NCBI RefSeq assembly: GCF_006716265.1
Contig: NZ_VFOS01000001.1
Location: 310,001 to 374,000 of the forward strand
DNA: 64,000 bases
Direction of reading: 5' to 3'
Source of the DNA: Rarobacter faecitabidus
Lineage (GTDB): Bacteria; Actinomycetota; Actinomycetes; Actinomycetales; Cellulomonadaceae
The notes below the pieces were generated by a model. That model saw only the letters and a list, made by a program, of their open reading frames with translations. It did not search any database and was not told where the DNA came from. Numbering within the stretch: the stretch's first letter is position 1; every line of letters starts with the position of its first letter. Below, one piece after another: positions 17,647 through 26,844 of the stretch. A program made the position numbers and the translations under genes.

Positions 17647-18432
17647 TTGGCGTTCAACCTCGCGTATGTGCCGGGCGTGAGCCCTGGCAAGTGGCAGCGG
17701 GTGTGGCGGGAACGATTCCCCGCCACCCCGCTGTTCGCGTCTCTGGCATCCCAGGACGAGTCCTTCGCTGGTCTTCGGTCCGGTGAGTTCGCAGCTGCGC
17801 TCGTGCGCATGCCCATACCCGGCACCGGGGAGTGGCACAGGATCCCCTTGTATGAGGAGGTGAGCGTCGTCGTCGTGCCCGTCGAGCACGAGTTGACGTT
17901 GCTCGCTGAGTGCACCCCTGAGGACCTCGCTGGCGAGATCGTGCTCGATCCGCCCGGCACGGGACTGATCTGGGATGAGGGCGATTCTGCAATGCCCGGC
18001 AGGCGCTCGACCGAGGAGCCGCCGAGCGTCAAGGAGGCGATCGAGTGGTGCGCGGCGAGTGCCGGCCAGGTGATAGTCCCGATGTCCCTCGCTCGCCTGC
18101 ACCACCGCAAGGACGTCACCTATGTTCCGCTCGCGGGCGTTCCCACCTCGAGGATCGCCCTGACCTGGGTGCGGTGGCTCGACGACCCGCTGATCGAGGA
18201 ACTGGCCGGCATCGTGCGCGGCCGCGGCGCGAACAGTTCCCGCGGGGAATCGCCGCAGCCCGTGCCTGGGCCGGTTGCCGCAGAGAGGTCACGGACCGTC
18301 GCCGCACGTGCCCCGCGCAAGGCGCAATCGTCCGGAAAGCCGACCCCCCGGGAGACGCAGCGCAAAGGCGAAGGTTCCCCTCGTCCTGGCGGCAAGTCCA
18401 ACAACGGCAAGGGTCGAGGACGACGGCGCTGA
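17647..18432 (+). CDS. LysR-type substrate-binding domain protein lacking a helix-turn-helix
   Basis: 261 residues. It begins directly with the periplasmic-binding-like fold of LysR regulators (FNLAYVPGVSPGKWQRVWRER, then LRSGEFAAALVRMP). There is no N-terminal HTH: the only frame upstream is inside the FKBP gene and does not encode one. The last ~60 residues are a basic, low-complexity tail (Arg, Lys, Ser, Pro, Gly) that could bind nucleic acid or be disordered. TTG start at 17647 without SD, one base after the FKBP stop, suggests translational coupling. Function unknown. Confidence 0.78.
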   Translation: MAFNLAYVPGVSPGKWQRVWRERFPATPLFASLASQDESFAGLRSGEFAAALVRMPIPGTGEWHRIPLYEEVSVVVVPVEHELTLLAECTPEDLAGEIVLDPPGTGLIWDEGDSAMPGRRSTEEPPSVKEAIEWCAASAGQVIVPMSLARLHHRKDVTYVPLAGVPTSRIALTWVRWLDDPLIEELAGIVRGRGANSSRGESPQPVPGPVAAERSRTVAARAPRKAQSSGKPTPRETQRKGEGSPRPGGKSNNGKGRGRRR

Positions 18433-18602
18433 TCTCCGGGTCTGTAGGTATGCAGACGGAGCCGCCTCATCACCGAGTGCGATTTTTCCCCCTAACGTGA
18501 AGATTGTCTCGCTAGAAACTGCCGGACTTGGGTGAAAACCCCTACCCGGTAATGCGAAATCACCCGTACCCTGATGGGAATCCCCCATGAGACAGGTGAA
18601 TT

Positions 18603-21600
18603 TTGCTTGCCAGATCCACATTGACGGCCCGACTCTCGCTCTTTCGTGTGCGTGTTGCTGCGCTCGTAATGGCGGTAGTGATTCTGGGCTCAATGCTGAC
18701 CCTCGGCGTTGTCGTTTCCTCTACCCCGGCATTCGCCGGTACGCCGCTCCTCTCCGAGAGCTTCAGTGGTTCATCGGTGAGTGATCCTGCTGTTCTCCGA
18801 CTCGGGGACGCGTGCCTCACGGGTGCGGCGAACGGGTCCACGCCGCCAGGCGGAGGATCGAGCCTCAGTCATTGTGGAGCGCATCAAAGCGGTCCTGTTC
18901 CAACGATGGGAACGACCCCGGGCTGGTTGCAGCTGACCGACACGGGCAGCAATCGCACCGGAGGAATTCTCTACAATCAGGCACTTCCGGCCACCGGTGG
19001 CCTGATCGTCACCTTCGATCAGGCGCAGTACGGCGGGAACGGCGCGGACGGCATCAGTTTCTTCCTGTCCGACGGTGCATACCAGCTCACGGACACGGGT
19101 GCCCCGGGTGGGTCGCTCGGATACGCGTCGAGAGACAACGAGCCGGGCGTCGAGCACGGATTCCTGGGGCTCGGACTCGACGCCTGGGGAAACTACCCGC
19201 GTAACAACGAAAACCGTGGCCGAGGCTGCACATCGCCCCAGAACCCCGGGTTCTCCGCCGGTAACCAAGACAACTATCGGCCCAATGTTTCATTGCGTGG
19301 TCCAGGCCGGGTGGCGACATCGGGCGCGTTGGCCGGCCAATGGGTCGAGGGGTACTGCCTCTGGGCCTCGACGTCCGTCAATGGCCAAACTGCGAATCAG
19401 AACTGGTGGGACCATCGGAGTTGGGGCATTCGCGACACAGGCTCCAACCCGGTAACGGCGGTCCGGAGGGTGAAGATCACGATCACGCCCGCCAATTCGA
19501 ACGGATTTACCACCATTACCGTTGAAATTGACCCGGATGGGAGTGGACCCCAGGGCTTCGTGACGATGCTGACGTACACGACCGACGTCGAGATCCCAGC
19601 GACCTACAAGTTCGGCTTCTCGTCTTCCACGGGCGGCAGCAACGACGTTCACCTCATCCGCAACCTCGCTGTCGAAACTTACGACAACATTGACGGGCTG
19701 GGTCTCGTCAAGGCGCTCAACACGGCGTCTCCTCTCTATCGGACCACCTACCGGCAGGGCGACCTGGTGCCCTACAACTTCACACTGACAAATGGCGGAG
19801 TCGCCCTCTCGAACGTGCAGGTACACGATCCGAAGATCACCTCAATTAGTTGCCCTTCGACCACTCTCGCCGCAGCGGGGCAGCCCGGGTCCACGATGAC
19901 CTGTACTGGCACCTACACGGTCACCGCCGCCGATGCAGCAACAGCAACCGCACCAGACTACGAGTTGAGCAATACGGCGAATGCGACGGGCGTATTCTCA
20001 TCGACCACGGTCACATCCAACAATTCGACTGCGATAGCGAAACTCGAAGCTCCTGACCCAAAGATCCGCCTGACCAAGACGGCCGTATTCACCGATGGGA
20101 ACGCGAACGGTGAGCCCAACATAGGTGAGACGATCTCGTATTCCTTCAGCGTCGAGAACACTGGCAACATCACGCTCGCGCCGGTGACCCTCGCTGATCC
20201 GCTGCTCGGCTGGACCGCGCAGGCCTGCGTCGCGTCCCTGGCCCCGGGAGCAACGGCGACTTGCTCGTCGACGGGCAGCCACTCCATCGTCGTCGGTGAT
20301 CTGGCGGCCGGCCACGTGCAGAACACCGCGACAGCCAGAGGTGTGAGCCCTCATAACCCCTCGCTGACCGTCACCGATGACGACTCCGCCAACGTTCTCA
20401 CTCCCGCTCGTCCCGAACTGACCGTCACGAAGGCCTACTCGATTTCCGGCGCCGACTCACTCGCGGATGAAGGCGAGACGGTCACGTTCACGTTCTCAGT
20501 GACGAACACGGGCAATGTTCCGCTGACGAACGTGACGATCACCGATCCGCTCGCCGGTCTCACACTCTCGCTCACCAACGCCCCCTGCGTATCGTCGCTC
20601 GCCGTCGGGGCAACCGCGTCGTGCGCGGCCACTGCGACATACACGGTCACGAGAGCCGATCTGCGCCGTCCGGGCATCCCGAACACGGCCTACGCCAACG
20701 CCACCTCGCCCGGGAGCATCCCGAACCCGACTCAGGCACAGCACTCCGTGACTGTTCCCGCCGGACCGGCGCGTGCGGGCATCACGCTCATCAAGATCGT
20801 GGACAACGGAACAACGGGTTCGACCGCGACACCCGCTGACTTCACCATCGGGGCAGAACCGCACTCAGATTTGATCGCGGCAGGACAGCCCATCATCTCG
20901 GGTACCGGCAACCCGGGGCAGACCGGTGGCGTGAGCAACGTCCCAGTGCGGCCGGGCAATTACTACCTCAAGGACTACGAGACCACCGACCTCCGTTCAT
21001 ATCCGGGTCCACCAGGCTATACCCCGGGTGCCTGGTCCTGCGTCGACCAGAACGACGATCCGGTGCTCGTCGACACCGGTCACTGGGATCGCATCTACCT
21101 CACCGGGACGATGGACGTCACCTGCTCAGTCACGAACACGGCCATCGCGGGCACGGCAACGTGGGACAAGGTCAACACGGACACCTCCCCGCAACTCCTC
21201 TCCGGATCCGTGTGGACATTGACCGGCCCCAGTTATCCCGGCGGAGTGCAGATCGCCGATTGCGACGCAACGCTCCCCGCGGTCTGTAGCGGGCTCGACG
21301 GCAACGCGACAGGCGGTCGCTTCTCGCTTTCCGGACTCGCGTGGGGCACGTACACCCTCGTCGAATACGCCGCGCCACTAGGCCACCTCATCGACACCAC
21401 GCCGCACACGTTCACCGTCACGGGGAGCACAAATACTTCCTGCGTCGCCACGGGGCACACCTGCATCGCCCTCGGGCAGTTTGCCAATGCCCGCACGGAC
21501 GCACTCACTCTCCCGCTCACCGGCGGGTTCGGTGCCGACTGGCTACTGGCTGGCGGTGCGTTGCTAGTTGCCCTCGCGCTTGCCATGAGTATCGTCCGGC

Positions 21601-21647
21601 GACGACGAGGCTCGCGCGGCACTCCCCAGACGGGCATGACCTCATGA
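18603..21647 (+). CDS. LPXTG-anchored adhesin with lectin-like N-domain and DUF11 repeats (pilus tip candidate)
   Basis: 1014-residue surface protein. TTG start with AGGTG upstream; signal peptide ends at TPAFA (residue 45). Residues ~46-365 resemble a bacterial L-type (legume-like) lectin domain (ADGISFFLSDG, GFLGLGLDAWGNYP, TNGFTTITVEID-like strands). Three DUF11-type repeats follow (~376-716, each with TNTGN/ENTGN and DPL), then two prealbumin-like/SpaA folds (~720-960, with E-box-like YLKDYE and YTLVEYAAP). The sorting signal is LPLTG (970-974), membrane helix and RRRRGSRG tail. It leads a three-gene set with the major pilin and sortase C, as tip proteins do in Actinomyces fimbrial loci. 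Lectin activity and tip position are inferred. Confidence 0.88.
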   Translation: MLARSTLTARLSLFRVRVAALVMAVVILGSMLTLGVVVSSTPAFAGTPLLSESFSGSSVSDPAVLRLGDACLTGAANGSTPPGGGSSLSHCGAHQSGPVPTMGTTPGWLQLTDTGSNRTGGILYNQALPATGGLIVTFDQAQYGGNGADGISFFLSDGAYQLTDTGAPGGSLGYASRDNEPGVEHGFLGLGLDAWGNYPRNNENRGRGCTSPQNPGFSAGNQDNYRPNVSLRGPGRVATSGALAGQWVEGYCLWASTSVNGQTANQNWWDHRSWGIRDTGSNPVTAVRRVKITITPANSNGFTTITVEIDPDGSGPQGFVTMLTYTTDVEIPATYKFGFSSSTGGSNDVHLIRNLAVETYDNIDGLGLVKALNTASPLYRTTYRQGDLVPYNFTLTNGGVALSNVQVHDPKITSISCPSTTLAAAGQPGSTMTCTGTYTVTAADAATATAPDYELSNTANATGVFSSTTVTSNNSTAIAKLEAPDPKIRLTKTAVFTDGNANGEPNIGETISYSFSVENTGNITLAPVTLADPLLGWTAQACVASLAPGATATCSSTGSHSIVVGDLAAGHVQNTATARGVSPHNPSLTVTDDDSANVLTPARPELTVTKAYSISGADSLADEGETVTFTFSVTNTGNVPLTNVTITDPLAGLTLSLTNAPCVSSLAVGATASCAATATYTVTRADLRRPGIPNTAYANATSPGSIPNPTQAQHSVTVPAGPARAGITLIKIVDNGTTGSTATPADFTIGAEPHSDLIAAGQPIISGTGNPGQTGGVSNVPVRPGNYYLKDYETTDLRSYPGPPGYTPGAWSCVDQNDDPVLVDTGHWDRIYLTGTMDVTCSVTNTAIAGTATWDKVNTDTSPQLLSGSVWTLTGPSYPGGVQIADCDATLPAVCSGLDGNATGGRFSLSGLAWGTYTLVEYAAPLGHLIDTTPHTFTVTGSTNTSCVATGHTCIALGQFANARTDALTLPLTGGFGADWLLAGGALLVALALAMSIVRRRRGSRGTPQTGMTS

Positions 21648-21724
21648 CCGCACACACCGCTTCGAGCGGATCTACTGCTCGACCCCACAGCGCTTTCACC
21701 TGGCGCACTACGAAAGGATCAACC

Positions 21725-23245
21725 ATGAATATCGCGACGAAACGCAGATGGCAGCGCATCGCTGCGGCTGTAACTGCCGCGTTGCTCGCGACCGCGGGCG
21801 CGCTCGCGGCTGCGCAGCCGGCGGGAGCTGCGACCCCGGTGGACATTGACACCGCCCGCAACGGCAACTCGTCCATCATCGTGCACAAGCACGCGCAGCC
21901 CGCCACACCTGGCGCCCCGGCCTCCGGCGAGGCTCAGACCGTCACCGCGCCGGCGCTGGAGGATGTCGAATTCTCCGTCTGGAAGCTCAATGGCATCGAC
22001 CTGACCACCCCGGCAGGCTGGGCCACGTTCCAGCAGGTTCAGGCTCAGATCGGTAGCCTCGCGGTCAACGGTTCGATCACGGCACCGACTTCGGTGACCG
22101 TCGGGACGGCTGGCACGTTCACCGTGACGCAGTCCGGCTCGACGCAGGAGACGAACGCCAGCGGACAGGCGAGCTTCACCGGACTCGACCTCGGTATTTA
22201 CCTGGTGCTCGAGGGCGCTGACAACGGCGGCAACGGCATCGTGACGCCGCACAAGCCGTTCCTCGTCTCTGTTCCGACCGCAAAGGCGAGCGACAGCAGC
22301 TGGCTCTACGACGTGCACGTGTACCCCAAGAACGCGGTCACCGGCGTCAGCAAGTCCTCCAATCTCGGCACTAGTGGTGCACTTGCCGCTGCCGGTGACG
22401 TCGTCGAGTGGACCATTACGGCGGACGTCCCCTACCTGACAACGGATCCGCTGTCCGTATTCCGCCTCATCGACACCCCCGGGGCCGGTCAGACGTATCT
22501 GTCAACCGAGTCGGTCACGGTCACGAGCGCAGCCGCTGCGAACGTCCCTGTCACGTCGGGGACCGACTACAACGTGACCGGCACCGGTCCTGTCCAGCTC
22601 GACTTCACCGGCGCAGGCCGCACGGTGCTGACGAGTAGCGCGCAGGGTGGAACGGTCACCTGGGTTGTCCGCACGCGCGTCACCGCCATCCCGTCGAACG
22701 GCGTCATCTCGAACAATGTCGCGCTCTACGTGAACGACACCAGCACGGAGGTCTCCAATGACGCCGAGAACGCAACCTTCGGCCAGCTGCGCATCTTCAA
22801 GTACGCCAATAGCAACGGCTCGCCCATCGGTCTGCGCAATGCTGTCTTCCACCTGTTCCGCGATTCCGGCCTGACCGACCGGGTGAGCATCGCTGGCACC
22901 CCGTGGGTCGGCACGAGCGGCCCGGACGGCAGCATCACCATCGACGCGCTCAAGCCGGGTACCTACTACCTGAGCGAGATCACGGCCCCCAATGGGTACG
23001 TGCCGATCACCGCCCCGATCGCTGTCACAGTGGTCAACGGACAGACGGCAACGATCGGAGACCGGACCGTTGCCGTGAACAACTACCTGCCCGTGGAGAA
23101 CACGCAGCGTTCGGGCTGGAACCTGCCGCTCACCGGCGGTTCGGGAACCGCGCTGCTGATTCTGATCGGCACCGGGCTCGTGCTCGTCGCCGGTGGCGCG
23201 GCGCTCGTCAACAATCGCCGCAGGAGCAAGTCGGCGGCCGCCTGA
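21725..23245 (+). CDS. Major pilin, SpaH/FimA-type, LPXTG anchored
   Basis: 506-residue shaft subunit of a covalent sortase-assembled pilus. ATG at 21725 with AAAGGAT upstream. The signal peptide ends at AGAA (about residue 39). The pilin motif DVHVYPKN places the polymerising lysine at Lys202. The middle domain and C-terminal Cna-B-type domain (PGTYYLSEITAPNGY) hold the E-box glutamate Glu418, for an internal isopeptide bond. The sorting signal is LPLTG at 467-471, then a membrane helix and the tail NNRRRSK. Sortase C would join Thr470 of one subunit to Lys202 of the next. It lies 77 bases after the adhesin and 26 before the sortase. Confidence 0.95.
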   Translation: MNIATKRRWQRIAAAVTAALLATAGALAAAQPAGAATPVDIDTARNGNSSIIVHKHAQPATPGAPASGEAQTVTAPALEDVEFSVWKLNGIDLTTPAGWATFQQVQAQIGSLAVNGSITAPTSVTVGTAGTFTVTQSGSTQETNASGQASFTGLDLGIYLVLEGADNGGNGIVTPHKPFLVSVPTAKASDSSWLYDVHVYPKNAVTGVSKSSNLGTSGALAAAGDVVEWTITADVPYLTTDPLSVFRLIDTPGAGQTYLSTESVTVTSAAAANVPVTSGTDYNVTGTGPVQLDFTGAGRTVLTSSAQGGTVTWVVRTRVTAIPSNGVISNNVALYVNDTSTEVSNDAENATFGQLRIFKYANSNGSPIGLRNAVFHLFRDSGLTDRVSIAGTPWVGTSGPDGSITIDALKPGTYYLSEITAPNGYVPITAPIAVTVVNGQTATIGDRTVAVNNYLPVENTQRSGWNLPLTGGSGTALLILIGTGLVLVAGGAALVNNRRRSKSAAA

Positions 23246-23271
23246 GCTACTGCCCAAGTAGTGTGCAATAG

Positions 23272-24297
23272 GTGAGCAACACGCATGGGGATGCTGCGGG
23301 TGCGGGAGCCGGACGGGCTCCCGCACCCCCAGCCGAAACCGCACCGCTGGCCGCGGCGCCGGGGGAATCGTCCCAAAGTCGACGCGCCGCTGGCACACGC
23401 GAACGCCGCTGGCGGCTACCCAAGTCCGCGCTATTCATCGCCCTCGTGTGCCTCACGGGCGTGACGCTTCTCCTCTATCCCTCGGCCGCGGCCTGGCTGG
23501 CGCAATACAACCAGTCGAGGGCGATCGATACCTACAACAATTCCCTGCGCGAGATCGGACCTCAGCAGCGCGATGAGGCGCTGGAGGAGGCCACGGCCTA
23601 CAACGCGGACCTGGTGGCCGGACGGGCCGTAGTCGGTGCGGGGAGCCGGATCCCGACGTCAGATGGGGCGGACTCCGGCGGCTGGGACTACGAAACCCTC
23701 CTGCGGGCGGACAACGACGGGCTCATGGCGCGGATCAAGATCCCGGCAATCGATGTCGACCTTCCCATCTACCACGGTACGGACGACGAGACGCTGTTGC
23801 ACGGGGTCGGGCACCTGGAGGGTACGGCACTGCCGGTGGGCGGCGATTCAACGCACGCGGTCCTGACGGCACACCGCGGGCTTGCCTCGGCCACGCTCTT
23901 CACCAACCTCGACAGGGTGAATGTCGGCGACCGCTTCGTGATCGAGGTATTCGCCGAGGTGCTGACCTACGAGGTCGTGGAGACGCAGGTGGTCGAGCCA
24001 GAGGACACTCAGACGCTGCAACCGCAGGCCGGGCGCGACCTCGTCACCCTTGTGACGTGCACCCCGGTCGGAATCAATAGCCACCGAATACTAGTGACCG
24101 GCGAGCGGGTGCATCCGACGCCGCCATCTGACCTCGCCGGAGCAGGTCACCCCTCTGACCTCCCACGATTCCCCTGGTGGGTGGCGATCGCCGGCGGCAG
24201 TCTGATCCTGGTCGGCCTGTACGTCTGGAGCGCAGGGCGCGTCCGCCGGACAGGCGAGCGCGATGGACCGGATGCCGAATCTGCGATCCCTGCATAG
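23272..24297 (+). CDS. Class C sortase (pilin polymerase)
   Basis: 341-residue membrane transpeptidase that links pilin subunits. The proline/alanine-rich N-terminus precedes a first membrane helix (about 52-74). The catalytic domain has His201 (LTAHRG), Cys263 (LVTCTPVGINSHR) and Arg272, and a second C-terminal membrane helix (PWWVAIAGGSLILVGLYVW) marks class C. The usual DP(F/W/Y) lid motif is not obvious in the region before YETLLRAD, where the sequence is Gly/Ser rich. GTG start at 23272; no convincing SD is seen, so translation may be coupled to the pilin. Its substrates are most likely the two adjacent LPLTG proteins. Confidence 0.94.
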   Translation: MSNTHGDAAGAGAGRAPAPPAETAPLAAAPGESSQSRRAAGTRERRWRLPKSALFIALVCLTGVTLLLYPSAAAWLAQYNQSRAIDTYNNSLREIGPQQRDEALEEATAYNADLVAGRAVVGAGSRIPTSDGADSGGWDYETLLRADNDGLMARIKIPAIDVDLPIYHGTDDETLLHGVGHLEGTALPVGGDSTHAVLTAHRGLASATLFTNLDRVNVGDRFVIEVFAEVLTYEVVETQVVEPEDTQTLQPQAGRDLVTLVTCTPVGINSHRILVTGERVHPTPPSDLAGAGHPSDLPRFPWWVAIAGGSLILVGLYVWSAGRVRRTGERDGPDAESAIPA

Positions 24298-24394
24298 CCT
24301 GGACTCAGACGTGACACCGGGGGATGCCACGCTCGCCGCGTAAACCGGCGTTAGAGGACGTAGCGCGGGTGTCCCCGATCTTGAGGGGGACTAG

Positions 24395-26098
24395 ATGCGT
24401 GGAGCCAGACTTATCGCAATGCTCGGTGCCGGCGGATTGATGATCGGGCTCGGGTTGCCGATCGCTGCAGCGGCACCCCGCGAGGATGCGCAATCCGCGG
24501 TGCCCGCGCGTCTCGCTTCCGCCATCGAGTCGCCCTTCGTGGCGCACGGAGCAGGCTCCGCCATGCTGAGCGCGACCTCGAAACCGGGGCATCGCTCTGG
24601 CGGGGATGGTGATGAAGCCGAGACGCAGGCCGCGCCGGCCAGCCAAGGGGGAGTGATGGCCGCCGGTCGCCCCGACCGAACCGCCCTCCTCGACGACACA
24701 TCCTGGCCCGATTCCAGCGTCCTGAAATCCCAGACCGTCGACAAGATCGAGGTCCGTCACAGCGCGAAGGGCGTGACCGTCGCGGACATCACCTTCGAGG
24801 CGCCGCCGACGACGGCCAACCCGGTGCGGGTGGATGTCTACTTCGGCGTGTGGAACGCGAACGACTATTGCGTGTCGAAATTCGAATTGCGTATCGTTCC
24901 CGGTTCTGGGGCGCAGGGCGGGATGATGTCGGGCACGACGTGGGGCGGCGACATCAACGCGACGGTGAAGCAGTCCGGGGCGCGCGTCACCGCGACCTCC
25001 GCGGCAAACGGGCAGGTCGCCGCGGGTAACTGGAACTGCGCCGGCGCCGTTGTGGGCGTGCTGGACGCCGGGACGTGGGTGGTGGCGCAGAACGTCTATT
25101 CGGACGACCTTGCCGAGGCCTCCGTGGCAGTGGTCGATATCGCGGCACCCGTGCAGGGTGCGTTGAAGGGAAAATGGCTCGAAATACGTTTCCAGGTCGG
25201 CAATCGCGGCAAGGGGCTCGCGAAGAGCGTATCCGCGGGGCTGTCGGGCAAACATCTCACTTTCAAGAAGAAGACGATTTCCGTGGGTGACCTCTCCGAC
25301 GGGAGCACGTCGCGTGCCCTCCGGGTGAAGGTAAAGCTCGGCAGTAAGAAGAAGACGACGAAACTGGTGATCTCCGTCAGAGAAGCAGGTGGGGCAACGG
25401 CCAAGCGAACGATCACCATTGTGCAAAAACCCAAACCAAAAAGATACAAGACCCTCGTCGGGCAGTATTTCTGGGGATTCGCCACGACGGACCTTAACTC
25501 GTACAGCGGCTGGGACACCCAGACGGTGCGCTTCGTCAACAAGAAATTCGTGTACGTGGGAGTCAGTAAGAACGGCAAGAAGCCGCGATGCGTGAAGAGG
25601 TCGAAATCGTGCGTGCGCTACAAGTACAACCCCAAGACGGGCAAGGTGAAGGTCGGCAAGGGCACGTTCAAAGTGACGACAGAGGGCTTCTCCGGATCGT
25701 TCGGAAAGGGCGATGCGCGCCGCTACTACGAGCCGTTGACCCTACCCAAGCGCGGCACCCGCTTCGCCGCGAATCTCCTCAACAACGACTGGTACGGCAA
25801 CTGCCTGCTCACGTGTACCACAACGACCACACGCCTCTCCTTCGACAAGAAGGGCCGGTTCGTCCGATCAGGGTGGTCGATAGGCTCGTGGCCGGGGCTC
25901 GGATCGTCCTGGTCGGTCATCCCGCCGGACAAGCGGGGGACCTACAAGATCGTGAGCGCTGGGCGGATCGAGTTGCGCTTCGCGAACGGCACGAAGGAGC
26001 GGACGACGATCGGCTTCATGCGCGACGTTCGAGGCAAGGCGTCTCCGCATGGCGTGGGACTCGCACTCGGTTCGACTAACTACTACTGGGACGATTGA
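24395..26098 (+). CDS. Secreted protein of unknown function, lysine-rich C-terminal half
   Basis: I do not recognise this 567-residue protein. ATG at 24395 follows GAGGGGG. A signal peptide ends around residue 26 (PIAAAAP), then comes a Ser/Ala/Gly-rich spacer to ~100. Residues ~110-240 form a beta-rich region (VRHSAKGVTVADITFE, VYFGVWNANDYC). An Ig/CARDB-like stretch (~245-345) and a beta-rich C-terminal domain (~352-567) follow, starting KTLVGQYFWGFATTDLNSYSGW, with repeated Lys-Gly turns and two paired cysteine sites (PRCVKRSKSCV, GNCLLTC). High Lys with AAG codons contrasts with Arg-rich neighbours. There is no LPXTG or lipobox, so it is probably free or wall-bound. It lies 97 bases after the sortase gene. 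Confidence 0.72.
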   Translation: MRGARLIAMLGAGGLMIGLGLPIAAAAPREDAQSAVPARLASAIESPFVAHGAGSAMLSATSKPGHRSGGDGDEAETQAAPASQGGVMAAGRPDRTALLDDTSWPDSSVLKSQTVDKIEVRHSAKGVTVADITFEAPPTTANPVRVDVYFGVWNANDYCVSKFELRIVPGSGAQGGMMSGTTWGGDINATVKQSGARVTATSAANGQVAAGNWNCAGAVVGVLDAGTWVVAQNVYSDDLAEASVAVVDIAAPVQGALKGKWLEIRFQVGNRGKGLAKSVSAGLSGKHLTFKKKTISVGDLSDGSTSRALRVKVKLGSKKKTTKLVISVREAGGATAKRTITIVQKPKPKRYKTLVGQYFWGFATTDLNSYSGWDTQTVRFVNKKFVYVGVSKNGKKPRCVKRSKSCVRYKYNPKTGKVKVGKGTFKVTTEGFSGSFGKGDARRYYEPLTLPKRGTRFAANLLNNDWYGNCLLTCTTTTTRLSFDKKGRFVRSGWSIGSWPGLGSSWSVIPPDKRGTYKIVSAGRIELRFANGTKERTTIGFMRDVRGKASPHGVGLALGSTNYYWDD

Positions 26099-26132
26099 TT
26101 TGGGGTCGGGATCGCCGCGCGCCACGCCGCCC

Positions 26133-26801
26133 TTAGCCGCAGGACACGCCAGTTGCGTGAACCGGGCAGTAGCCGTTCGGATTCTTCGCCAGGTACTGCT
26201 GGTGGTAGTCCTCGGCGTAGTAGAAGGGGCCGGCATCGGCCGCCCCGCGAATCTCGGTTGTAATGGCGCCGAACCCGGCCTGCGCGAGCCGCTCGGCGAA
26301 AGTCCTGCCTGTCTGTTCGGTCAGTTCCGCCTGCGCCTCGCTCGTGTAGTAGACGGCTGAACGATACTGCGTTCCCACGTCGTTCCCCTGTCGGAAGCCC
26401 TGCGTCGGGTCGTGAACCTCCCAGAAGGTTCGCAGGATCGCGGCTGCTTCCACGCGTGCCGGATCGAACGCGACGAGCACAGTCTCGGCGTGCCCGGTCC
26501 TGCCCGTGCACACTTCCTCGTACGTAGGGTTGGGAGTTATGCCGCCTTGGTATCCGACAGCGGTCGTGTAGACGCCGTCCAGTTGCCAGAACACCTTTTC
26601 CGCGCCCCAGAAGCAGCCCAGGGCTAGGTAGATCACCTCGATGCCCTCAGGCCACGGCGGGGCGATGGGCGTGCCCAGCACGGCGTGGTGCCCGGGGGAG
26701 GGCAGGACGGGGAAGTCTCGTCCCGGCAAGGCGCTCGACTGATCGACCATTCGCGCCGGTTCCCGGCGGCCGAAGATCGCGTTCCACGGGTTTTCGCTCA
26801 C
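26133..26801 (-). CDS. msrA: Peptide methionine sulfoxide reductase MsrA
   Basis: Repairs S-methionine sulfoxide in proteins with thioredoxin as reductant. 222 residues, with the catalytic Cys63 in [11 protein letters not shown], the family segments [15 protein letters not shown] and [25 protein letters not shown], and two C-terminal cysteines ([11 protein letters not shown]) that can act as resolving residues. GTG at 26801 ([12 protein letters not shown]) fits the usual MsrA N-terminus, and CACACT lies six bases upstream (leaderless type). An ATG at 26846 would extend it by 15 residues but overlaps the divergent ilvA start. Confidence 0.95.
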   Translation of the reverse strand: MSENPWNAIFGRREPARMVDQSSALPGRDFPVLPSPGHHAVLGTPIAPPWPEGIEVIYLALGCFWGAEKVFWQLDGVYTTAVGYQGGITPNPTYEEVCTGRTGHAETVLVAFDPARVEAAAILRTFWEVHDPTQGFRQGNDVGTQYRSAVYYTSEAQAELTEQTGRTFAERLAQAGFGAITTEIRGAADAGPFYYAEDYHQQYLAKNPNGYCPVHATGVSCG

Positions 26802-26807
26802 ATTCCT

Positions 26808-26813
26808 AGTGTG
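26808..26813 (-). promoter_or_regulatory. msrA: -10 element of a leaderless msrA transcript
   Basis: Read on the minus strand, CACACT then six bases (AGGAAT) and GTG. The arrangement matches that at ftsB and DUF501. Confidence 0.45.
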
Positions 26814-26844
26814 CCACCGGTCGGGTTCGGTAGTGTCGTGAGAC

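Noticed and set aside
16404-18119. Minus-strand ORF of 571 codons
   Set aside because: It lies wholly antisense to the BI-1, FKBP and LysR-type genes, has low-complexity translation and no recognisable domain; a by-product of high GC.
18603-24297. Recently acquired pilus island
   Set aside because: Base composition is only slightly lower than the neighbours, and there are no integrase, IS or tRNA-end repeats at the borders.
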